Shown here one piece after another: positions 57,505-64,000 of a stretch of DNA of 64,000 nt. The number at the start of each line of letters is the position of its first letter. The first letter of the stretch is position 1. The stretch is from Senegalimassilia anaerobia JC110 (GTDB taxonomy: Bacteria; Actinomycetota; Coriobacteriia; Coriobacteriales; Eggerthellaceae), in NCBI RefSeq assembly GCF_000236865.1, contig NZ_HE611016.1:210018-274017 (forward strand), read 5' to 3'. The notes below the pieces were generated by a model. That model was not told where the DNA came from, did not search any database, and saw nothing but the letters and a program-made list of their open reading frames with translations. Made by a program: the position numbers and the translations under genes.

Positions 57505-57832
57505 GCAGCCGACGATGTCGGTCCGGTTTGCGACCGCGTTGGTCGCAAACCGGTGCTTGTCGGCGGGCTTGTGGCATTTTCGGCGGGAAGCGTGGCCTGC
57601 GCAGCGATCTGGAGCATCGAAGCGCTTATCCTGTTCCGTTTGATCGAGGCTACGGGTGCGGGCGCGGTGTGTGCGGTTTCAACTGCGATAATCAAGGATT
57701 GCTTCAAACCTGAGCGCCGCACCGCCTTGTTTTGGTTCTGCAGGTGATCATGGTCATCGGTCCTGTGGTGGCACCCTGTGGGCCTACCTGCTCACTTCGC
57801 GCAAAGCGCATATCAAGGAGCTGGAGAAGTAA
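57505..57832 (+). pseudogene. MFS drug-efflux transporter (Bcr/CflA-like) remnant
   Basis: The frame around 57517 reads GPVCDRVGRKPVLVGG, MFS motif A between helices 2 and 3, then a hydrophobic stretch to a stop at 57745. In the next frame the reading continues as LQVIMVIGPVVAP, the following helix, then jumps to a C-terminal-like end, WAYLLTSRKAHIKELEK. Thus a frameshift and a large internal deletion have destroyed it. It meets the Mrr remnant head to head. Confidence 0.65.
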
Positions 57833-58009
57833 AACGGCGGGATTTTTCGATCGCGTATGGATTTGCGCCATTTTGTTGGATGAGGTGCGCGGTTTTGCCG
57901 ATGGGCATTATCGAGAACGTAACGAAAACGAGCTTGTTTCAGCGCTTTGAGCATGCTATGAAAAGCGACCGCGTTTAATGATTTTGCAAAAAAGGCACGC
58001 GCTGGTGAC

Positions 58010-58125
58010 GCTGTTCTGCTATATCAACATGAGTCCCAACACCACTTGCTTGCCCGCTGGCACGCTGGCCAGCGGCGCGAAGCTGCCGACAACATCGTAC
58101 CTGTTCGGACCGGAATTCGTCATGA
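58010..58125 (-). pseudogene. MetE-like methionine synthase remnant
   Basis: From an ATG at about 58123 with AAAGG upstream, the minus strand reads MTNSGPNRYDVVGSF, the N-terminus of MetE-like cobalamin-independent methionine synthase family proteins. It then goes straight into PLASVPAGKQVVLGL, which resembles a C-terminal part of the same family, and stops. About 300 residues are deleted in between. Confidence 0.5.
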
Positions 58126-58728
58126 GGGCGCCTTTCGTCAGGGGTTTCCTTAGCTTTGTTGGCCGCTGTCCTTATAGGTGCGGCGTCTATTGCGCGTCCG
58201 GGTGCCGTGCTTCGCGAACGCAAGCGGTATAAAATCGATTTCATGAGCAAGCAGTATGCCTTGCTTTTGGCGGTTCAGGAACTCACAAAAATGACCACTG
58301 TTGGACAGAAAGTTGAGACCTTGAACGATAAAAGACTTCTCATATGCTTGATTAGCCTGAATCCGTTCACCTATTCCATGAATTCCTTCGTTGAGTACAT
58401 ATTTGGATACTCATTTGCGCCCTGACGGTGACTGGTAAAACGCTCATTCGGTATCCTCACAATTTGTCCTAAATTCCTTCAGCTTCTCGGGATATTGCCC
58501 AACAGTGGCCACTTTTTCGAAAAGATGAGCATCATATGCTGCGCTCGTCTCCCTTGACGCCTGACTGCTTGATTCGCAGTTTTTGCACGCCCTATAGCGA
58601 AAGGGCCCTTGGGGCCGAAGTCGCTAAAGGAAAGGACTGCATATGCGAACGCCAAACGCTTCGCAGCCAAAAGCGCGGGAAATCAAAGCTGAGGAAACTT
58701 TCGCGAGTTCATCGCCGAATCCTGCTTG

Positions 58729-58747
58729 CTGTTCAAGCGTTGAACAG
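58729..58747. promoter_or_regulatory. palindromic candidate operator before the MerR gene
   Basis: CTGTTCAA-GCG-TTGAACAG: perfect 8-bp arms with a 3-base centre, 27 bp upstream of the ATG. Suits autoregulation by the dimeric MerR protein. Confidence 0.6.
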
Positions 58748-58774
58748 ATTTGCTGGAACTCGGGAGGGCGGCAC

Positions 58775-59518
58775 ATGAACAACGCACACGAACACGGTGG
58801 CTGGACGATTTCCGAGGTTGAGCGCCTGACAGGATTGCCGCGGCGCGACATCCAGCGCTGCTGCTACAACGGGAAAGGAGGGTTGGGTATTGTACAACCC
58901 CAGAACAGCACATGGGGAAGGAGAACTTATAGCGCACGTGAAGTCGCAACGCTGTTCGTGGTCCGCCTGGAAAAGCAGCAGGGACTGAGTCTCTCCGAAA
59001 TCGGTGAAAAGCTGCGCAAGCACCCAGCAACTGGAAGTGAGGCAGAACCCGGGCTGCTGGCGGTACACATAGAAAGACTCAAAGAACGACAAGAAGAGGT
59101 TGCGGGGCAGCTCCTGGCTGCGCGAGCGTTGCTGATGGCTTCGCAGGGTGAAGAACCGATGTTGGCTGGCGAGCTTATCGAGAACGAAATCGATGCGCAG
59201 GTGGTCGAAGCCTTTCACAAGATGGTAGATGAAGAAGCAAGGCAGGACGGTATGAGTGCTGACTGTGCCGCCCATCGCGGGTGGCTTGCCCGCTCTTTTG
59301 CACCGCTTGTGGAGAACGCTGATTCTTCTGAAGCATCAGCGTGCGCCGCGCTTGCGCTTGCCGGCGCGATTGACGACATCCATGGACGTTACAACGTGTC
59401 GCATGTTGCTGCAAAGGCAATTCTGAACTGGGCATTTAATGCACCCGGCATGTCCGTTGTTGTTGATGTATGGCTTGGGCCGGGAGCCTACGAGCTGCTT
59501 TTGCGGACGCTTCGTTAG
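58775..59518 (+). CDS. MerR-family transcriptional regulator
   Basis: 247-aa regulator. The N-terminal winged helix-turn-helix has WTISEVERLTGLPRRDIQRCCY, the wing region RRTYSAREVATLFVVRLEKQQGLSLSEIGEKL, and then a coiled-coil dimerisation helix (IERLKERQEEVAGQLLAARALL, split). The C-terminal 120 residues form a helical domain, possibly a TipAS-like or other ligand-binding part; cysteines suited for metal sensing are few. ATG 58775 has GGGAGG upstream; a longer in-frame start at 58643 would translate across the palindrome. The lipoprotein gene lies 37 bases downstream, probably the regulated partner. Confidence 0.82.
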   Translation: MNNAHEHGGWTISEVERLTGLPRRDIQRCCYNGKGGLGIVQPQNSTWGRRTYSAREVATLFVVRLEKQQGLSLSEIGEKLRKHPATGSEAEPGLLAVHIERLKERQEEVAGQLLAARALLMASQGEEPMLAGELIENEIDAQVVEAFHKMVDEEARQDGMSADCAAHRGWLARSFAPLVENADSSEASACAALALAGAIDDIHGRYNVSHVAAKAILNWAFNAPGMSVVVDVWLGPGAYELLLRTLR

Positions 59519-59555
59519 TTCGCGGCTATATGGAATACGACCGAAAGGAACCATT

Positions 59556-60407
59556 ATGAAACAGGCGATCATCGTTGCAGCAAGCGCCGCAATGTTTGCC
59601 TTAGCTCTTGCGTTTGCTGGTTGTGCCGCACCTCAAGACCAGCAATCAAACGTCGAGCAGAAAGGTAGCGAGGCCCAGCAGGAAACGGCTGTTCAGCAAA
59701 GCGAACCGATTAAGCCTTCTCCCGATAAGCATACGTGGTACGTCAAAGACTACCGCGGAATGAACGCGGCATCTGTTGGCTATACCGCTTTAGACGAGTT
59801 GCGTCACGACCGGTATGGTAGCGGCACCTTGGGGATCGTCTACGTCAGCGCTGAAGGAGCGTATATTAACCCGACGGACGAAGAGAGTCTGAAGCAGTAC
59901 GTTGTTTACGACCAAAATCTGAAACCCAATACAGAAATCAAGCTTGAGTTTTTGAGGCAGGAAGATGGGACCGAATACGATAATCTTGTGGCAAGCGAGT
60001 CTCAGGAAGAGATAGTGCTTGCAGTAAAGAAAATCGGGGAAGTTGACGGTACGGCACCGTGCATGACCGCAATCGATTCCTCGCCAGATAAGTACACGCG
60101 TGCGTTGCGGGATTACGTTGGGCGCAATCTGGCTTCATGCGGATATATCAGTATGGCGGGCTCGCTTGCCGACCATTATGGTAGCGGATACATCACGATG
60201 AATGTGCTAGCCAGCGATGGAAGCTATATCGAGCTCGATGACAAGGATTCGTTGGCTGACTATGTGGTAGTTGGGCAAAGCATGCAACCGAACACCATGA
60301 TTACCATGGAGTTTAGCAAGAAAGCCGACGGCACGGAATACGATAACCTTGTGAGCAGCCAAAGTGTGAAATCGCTAGACCTGAAAGTGGCCAAGCTGAA
60401 ATCCTGA
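59556..60407 (+). CDS. lipoprotein with a duplicated domain of unknown function
   Basis: 283-aa lipoprotein with lipobox LAFAGC (lipidated Cys23). After a Gln/Glu linker come two homologous domains (about 54-165 and 172-283). Each contains an opening like PDKYT...LRDYVGRN, then a YGSG turn, a GxYI(N/E) strand, a PNT turn and the shared end DGTEYDNLV. Identity between copies is obvious by eye. I do not recognise the domain. The start ATG has AAAGGAA upstream. Located outside the membrane, with the MerR gene before and a terminator after. Confidence 0.82.
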   Translation: MKQAIIVAASAAMFALALAFAGCAAPQDQQSNVEQKGSEAQQETAVQQSEPIKPSPDKHTWYVKDYRGMNAASVGYTALDELRHDRYGSGTLGIVYVSAEGAYINPTDEESLKQYVVYDQNLKPNTEIKLEFLRQEDGTEYDNLVASESQEEIVLAVKKIGEVDGTAPCMTAIDSSPDKYTRALRDYVGRNLASCGYISMAGSLADHYGSGYITMNVLASDGSYIELDDKDSLADYVVVGQSMQPNTMITMEFSKKADGTEYDNLVSSQSVKSLDLKVAKLKS

Positions 60408-60456
60408 TGCTTGTGCAATTCGAGAAGCGCCTACTAGTTAGCAAGTCTTAGATGCG

Positions 60457-60482
60457 GGCCGATGCGAAAGCATCGGCCTGAT
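60457..60482 (+). terminator. terminator between lipoprotein and xre genes
   Basis: GGCCGATGC-GAAA-GCATCGGCC, perfect 9-bp stem, then TGATTT. Confidence 0.7.
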
Positions 60483-60545
60483 TTGGCTCGGTTAGCGTGT
60501 GCGGAGCCTGTTGGGTATGCGCGGAATTATCGAGGTGGGTGCCGG

Positions 60546-60761
60546 CTAGAAGTCGATCAAGTCGCGTACGTTAACTTCGAGGGCATCGGCGAGGCGGCAC
60601 AAAATGTCAAGTCCCACGTTCACGGTGCCGTTCTCGATTTGCCAAATGTGCGTCTGGCTCGAGCCAATCATGAGGGCAAGCTTGCGCTGGGACAGCCCCT
60701 GCTGCTCCCGTAACGTCTTGATGCGCGCGCCCATCCGCTTTCTTCGCTCGTCTGTGCTCAT
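60546..60761 (-). CDS. small XRE-family HTH repressor
   Basis: 71-aa helix-turn-helix protein made up almost entirely of the Cro/C1-type domain: IKTLREQQGLSQRKLALMIG, then SSQTHIWQIENGTVNVGLDIL. No effector domain, so it may respond to concentration only. It is divergent from the membrane-protein gene, and the palindrome at 60793-60812 lies between them and overlaps its own -35. Confidence 0.88.
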   Translation of the reverse strand: MSTDERRKRMGARIKTLREQQGLSQRKLALMIGSSQTHIWQIENGTVNVGLDILCRLADALEVNVRDLIDF

Positions 60762-60779
60762 AAGCGCATCGTAAAAGCT

Positions 60780-60808
60780 ACAATAGAAAAGGTGACTTGC
60801 TATAGCAA
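60780..60808 (-). promoter_or_regulatory. promoter of the xre gene
   Basis: On the minus strand TTGCTA (60808-60803) and TATTGT (60785-60780), 17-bp spacer. The -35 lies inside the palindrome, consistent with autorepression. Confidence 0.6.
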
Positions 60809-60812
60809 GTCA
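60793..60812. promoter_or_regulatory. perfect 20-bp palindrome, candidate XRE operator
   Basis: TGACTTGCTATAGCAAGTCA is fully self-complementary. It lies 32 bp upstream of the xre ATG and about 73 bp before the membrane-protein ATG. Confidence 0.75.
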
Positions 60813-60884
60813 GCAGTCGAAACCGCAGATGATAGGTACAGGGAAGCGAGCGCGAACACCCGCGCCAAAAGGAAGGACAACGGG

Positions 60885-62705
60885 ATGGAACTTCTGCCCG
60901 GGAACACCAAGCCGAAAGCGGACGCACGGTTTTACACACGATACGCAATAAGCGCGTTGGCGCTGCTAGCCGTGTTGTTCTGCTTCGCAAAGTTCGCAAG
61001 CACCATGTCGATTATCGTGTTCGCATTTGTGCTTGCTTTGCTGACCGCAATAGCCACACCTACCTTCGCCTATGTGCTGTTCACCTCCAAACTACATGAC
61101 CGCACCTTGCTTAGCGAAACGGGATATATCGCGAAAATCACTCGAGGCAAAATCCTGCGCATCCTCGTCTCGTTCGTGCTTTCTGTTTTTGCGATAGCCA
61201 GCTTGCTGTTGTCGGTTGTTCGATGGGGACAACTGGAATGGGTAATCGCGATTGTTGGCGTCATCATTTGCCCGTTCGCGTTCATGCTGGCGAACAAAAT
61301 CTCGGCACACGAGTTCAAGCTTGTTTTCGAGAAAACCGGAACACTGCTGCTTGGAGGGTTGCTTCTGATGGCGGCTCTTGGCATCGCTTCGGCCGTCGTG
61401 GTCGTGAACACCGCTGCGCCTCAGGTCAATAGCGTTCTCGAATGTTTCTTAGCTCACGAGAATCCCTTCGGCGAATCCTCGTCGACATTGTTGGCAGATG
61501 CCGGTTTAGTGACGACATACACCGACACGGTGATGTCTTGTTTGCTATCCCATATCGCCGATGCATCGTGGAGCGGATACGTTGGCCTGCAGATCGCCCT
61601 GCTAGTTTGTTCGCTTGGCGGCTTCGTCAACCTGCTATGCACCTGCATGATGCCCGATTGCGTTATCGAGTTGTTCTTGCCGCTTGCCGACGTGGGCGAA
61701 CCAGAGGAACGCATTCAGCAGCGCAAGTTACAACCTGGACTGATTGCGCTTGCAGCCATCCTGGCAGTAGCCCCTATAGCAGCGGCATTGTGGGCCGACG
61801 CGAAAGCTAAGGAGATAGAGTCGATTGACGGCGTTTCGCAAGGAAAGCAGCTTGTGCGGGATCAAATCGGTAAAGCAGTTTACGTCATCGACGGAAAGAC
61901 GTACGACCAAGAAGCTGTCGAGATGGTGCTGTCCGACCTGTCGGGTGAAACCTCGCAGTTAACCAATCGCGTGCAAAACACGCTTGTGCCTTTGGTTAAC
62001 GCTGCCTTCGATAAGCGGATCGAGAACATTGATAACTATCTTGATTGGTATTACTCGCTTCCGGCTGACTACGAACGAGTGATTCGCGTATTCACCGGTA
62101 GTCTAGAAGAAGGACTGCGAAACCAACTCTCAACGTCGCTTTCCCAGGGCATCGATGATTCGGGGCTCAACGATGAAATGCAAGCCTGCGCTGAGCAAGC
62201 AGCACAACTGCAGGAAAAGCTCAAGAACAGGCTTGCGGATTGCGAGGTGACCAACGTTCCTGATTGGCTTCAAAAGCCAGCAGAGTTCAACCCTCAACGA
62301 TTGACGGAAATCCAAAAGCCTTCTGAACAACTTATGGAAGACAGCCAGCGAATCGCTACCAGCGTCGGGGCAGGCGCGGTCGGCGGCTTCGTTGCAAAGA
62401 AAGTTGTCGATCGAGTTGTTGGAGAAAAAGCATTTGCGAAGATGACGACGACGCTTGCGAGGTCATTGGGACTGAAAACCGCGTCATCGGCAATCGGCAG
62501 TGTAACAGGAAGCGTTGTGCCCGGTGCTGGTAACGTTGCGGGTTTTGTAGCCGGAACCGCAATCGGAACCGGCATCGATTTCGCCATCTTAAAAGCCGAT
62601 GAAACGCAAAACCGTCAAACCTACCACGATGAGATTGCGGAAATTATCGAGCAGCAACGAGCAGAAGCCCTAGCAGCGCTCCCCCAAGCGCCTCGGGCGG
62701 AGTAA
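60885..62705 (+). CDS. polytopic membrane protein of unknown function with C-terminal Gly-rich segment
   Basis: 606 aa from ATG 60885 (GGAAGGAC upstream). About seven to eight membrane segments occupy the first 320 residues. A predicted extracytoplasmic helical domain (about 320-470) follows, then a polar stretch with PDWLQKPAEFNPQRL. The C-terminal segment (about 480-590) is rich in Gly, Ala and Val and contains two glycine-zipper-like stretches, e.g. SVGAGAVGGFVAKKVVDRVVG and GAGNVAGFVAGTAIGTGIDF. I do not recognise the family. The Gly-zipper part could insert in membranes. Divergent from xre, which probably represses it. Confidence 0.75.
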   Translation: MELLPGNTKPKADARFYTRYAISALALLAVLFCFAKFASTMSIIVFAFVLALLTAIATPTFAYVLFTSKLHDRTLLSETGYIAKITRGKILRILVSFVLSVFAIASLLLSVVRWGQLEWVIAIVGVIICPFAFMLANKISAHEFKLVFEKTGTLLLGGLLLMAALGIASAVVVVNTAAPQVNSVLECFLAHENPFGESSSTLLADAGLVTTYTDTVMSCLLSHIADASWSGYVGLQIALLVCSLGGFVNLLCTCMMPDCVIELFLPLADVGEPEERIQQRKLQPGLIALAAILAVAPIAAALWADAKAKEIESIDGVSQGKQLVRDQIGKAVYVIDGKTYDQEAVEMVLSDLSGETSQLTNRVQNTLVPLVNAAFDKRIENIDNYLDWYYSLPADYERVIRVFTGSLEEGLRNQLSTSLSQGIDDSGLNDEMQACAEQAAQLQEKLKNRLADCEVTNVPDWLQKPAEFNPQRLTEIQKPSEQLMEDSQRIATSVGAGAVGGFVAKKVVDRVVGEKAFAKMTTTLARSLGLKTASSAIGSVTGSVVPGAGNVAGFVAGTAIGTGIDFAILKADETQNRQTYHDEIAEIIEQQRAEALAALPQAPRAE

Positions 62706-62796
62706 GGAATAAAAGTCGCTTATCGAAAAGGAAGCAAAAAGGTGCTTACGTTCCTAGATGAGCATTTGGCTCTATAGTCGCTATACGGCGCAACTT

Positions 62797-62830
62797 TTGG
62801 ACCTTCTAATGAAAACGCTAGAAGGTCCAA
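62797..62830. terminator. inverted repeat between convergent genes
   Basis: TTGGACCTTCTA / TAGAAGGTCCAA, perfect 12-bp stem around 10 bases. T-runs are weak on both sides. Confidence 0.6.
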
Positions 62831-62853
62831 TTAAGTTTAGCGGCTCGAGCGTC

Positions 62854-64000
62854 CTATCCCAGCAACCACTTCCAGGCTGGCACAACGTGAATCATGCCTT
62901 CGGGGACGTTGATGTTTGATTCTTCGTCGAGTGTTATTATGGTTGCGGCGTTCTTTTCGAAGCGCGCCATGGCTTCTTGCAGCGCGGAGACTTCGCGCTG
63001 GCGCGTAGCTTCGTTTTTCATGCTCAGAGACACTTGTATCAGCTCGTAGGCAATTCCGAACGCCTCATCGCCTTCGATGAAGTCTATCTCCTTGCCGGAT
63101 TTTAGCTTCAGCAACGCGATAGAGTCCACGCGGGAAGATGCGCGACGCCTCATTTCCAGGTACACAGCCGTCTCAAGCGCTCTGGTCAGGCCATCGCTTG
63201 TTGCAGGAGCCAGCGCGCACAGCAAACCGGGGTCTTCCGCGTACACCTTGAAGCCGCCCAGGCGAACCTTTTGCGCGGAATGGGTGAACTCGTACACCTG
63301 GTGAAGCAGATGCGCGTCTTCGAAGGCGTCGATGATGGCAGAAATGGTTGCGCGCCCGGGCGAATAGCCTGCGCTTCTGCTCATGCCGTCTATCTTGCTG
63401 ATGGAGAAATCGCGTCCGCTTGAAGCGAGCGAGATTCTTGCCAGGTTTCGCGCAAACGCCGCGTTCGAAAAACCGTGGCGCTCAACGACATCGCGAGCAA
63501 CTGTGAACTGCGCATAGCTTTGCAGCACGCTGGCGCGCTCATTGTCATCGAGCATTTGAACGCCGGGAAAGCCACCTTGCACGGGATAATCCTGACATGC
63601 CCGCTTCAGAAGCGATTGCTGTTCTTTGTCGAACATTCCTTGTTGATCTTCGAGCACGTGGTGGTAGCGGGCGTATTCGCGAAAACTAAACGGAAGCAGC
63701 TCGTAGGCGATCGATCTGCCGCGAAATTCCGCTGCTACATCGGTGGAAAGCATACGGGATGACGACCCCGTTACGTACATGGTGATTTTTTCGGTATCGA
63801 CGATGCGCCGCGCAGCAATATCCCAATTGGGAACTTCCTGGATTTCGTCGAAGAAGAGGAAAGTCCCTTGTGAGCGGCTTGATGGGTGCAGTTCGAAAAA
63901 AGTTTCCAGCACTTCGTCGATAGTAGAGGCCGTGAAGGGGCGAACGCGATCGTCGTCGAAATTGAAGTAACAGTTTTTATCAGCTTTCGCCTGAAACTGT
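62854..64000 (-). CDS. AAA ATPase with DUF4143-type C-terminal domain (5' end outside window)
   Basis: Partial P-loop ATPase of the AAA_14/DUF4143 type common in anaerobes. The visible N-terminal part has GTFLFFDEIQEVPNW (Walker B with DE) and MYVTGSSSRML (sensor region). These are followed by RGRSIAYELLPFSFREY and the DUF4143 part with a nuclease-like ALETAVYLEMRRR and SGKEIDFI. The frame stays open to the window end upstream of 63912 (reading KADKNCYFNFDD before the first Leu), so Walker A lies outside. Its role is unknown; many such genes are stand-alone in accessory regions. Confidence 0.85.
   Translation of the reverse strand, partial: QFQAKADKNCYFNFDDDRVRPFTASTIDEVLETFFELHPSSRSQGTFLFFDEIQEVPNWDIAARRIVDTEKITMYVTGSSSRMLSTDVAAEFRGRSIAYELLPFSFREYARYHHVLEDQQGMFDKEQQSLLKRACQDYPVQGGFPGVQMLDDNERASVLQSYAQFTVARDVVERHGFSNAAFARNLARISLASSGRDFSISKIDGMSRSAGYSPGRATISAIIDAFEDAHLLHQVYEFTHSAQKVRLGGFKVYAEDPGLLCALAPATSDGLTRALETAVYLEMRRRASSRVDSIALLKLKSGKEIDFIEGDEAFGIAYELIQVSLSMKNEATRQREVSALQEAMARFEKNAATIITLDEESNINVPEGMIHVVPAWKWLLG

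Larger units (their letters stand above)
57833..58774. other. decayed intergenic region upstream of the MerR gene
   Basis: Over 900 bases without an intact gene. It holds the MetE-like remnant (58010-58125), an unrecognised frame with a short hydrophobic piece (58156-58425), and the palindrome at 58729. Base composition is AT-richer than the conserved regions. Confidence 0.5.

Noticed and set aside
57975-58250. 91-codon minus-strand frame
   Set aside because: A different frame of the same DNA shows the MetE-like start with ribosome binding site; this frame has no protein character.

Overview
The window is GC-rich (Actinobacteria-like codon use) and most resembles an anaerobic gut Coriobacteriia/Eggerthellaceae genome. 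Pointers are a Tat-exported molybdopterin reductase with DmsB/NrfD/TorD partners, a B. subtilis-like RlmB-YacP pair, a class B sortase with sortable surface protein, polyphosphate enzymes and Coriobacteria-style intergenic repeats. The taxonomic call is inference; there is no rRNA or tRNA in the window.

Layout. 1-11.7 kb: DEAD-box helicase (cut by the left edge), a Wzz/BY-kinase/PHP-phosphatase polysaccharide-control trio, a ferredoxin-tailed aldo/keto reductase, a TRIC-type channel, RlmB and YacP-like NYN protein, then on the minus strand a GT2 glycosyltransferase and a large YfhO membrane protein. 12-22 kb: rpoB-rpoC, then hisE-glmM. 22-25 kb: a membrane-anchored glucosaminidase and serine acetyltransferase. 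25-42 kb: polyphosphate region (ppk1 and ppx on minus, a two-domain PPK2 polyphosphate:AMP phosphotransferase on plus) interrupted by a 10.4-kb gene for a giant InlB-repeat surface protein, plus a 33-aa membrane peptide. 42-46 kb: class B sortase, purF, purM. 46-52 kb: TetR regulator divergent from a DmsABC-like oxidoreductase operon with a TorD chaperone.

52-64 kb is an accessory, decayed region. It holds a TorD remnant, a HipA-like kinase flanked by about 81-bp direct repeats, an aminotransferase-like protein that appears to lack its catalytic lysine, remnants of an IS3 transposase, Mrr endonuclease, MFS transporter and MetE-like protein, an Abi_2/AbiF-like HEPN gene with a structured leader, a MerR regulator next to a duplicated-domain lipoprotein, an XRE repressor divergent from an unknown membrane protein, and an AAA ATPase cut by the right edge.

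The strongest unusual observations are: an alpha-CTD-like helix-hairpin-helix domain at the C-terminus of the RNA polymerase beta' subunit; a HipA-like gene between long direct repeats with no HipB partner; a perfect 20-bp palindrome between xre and the membrane-protein gene; a near-perfect 28-bp palindrome in the dms leader; a small-RNA-like locus and structured leader around the Abi gene; and a four-copy GAAC...GTTC intergenic repeat.
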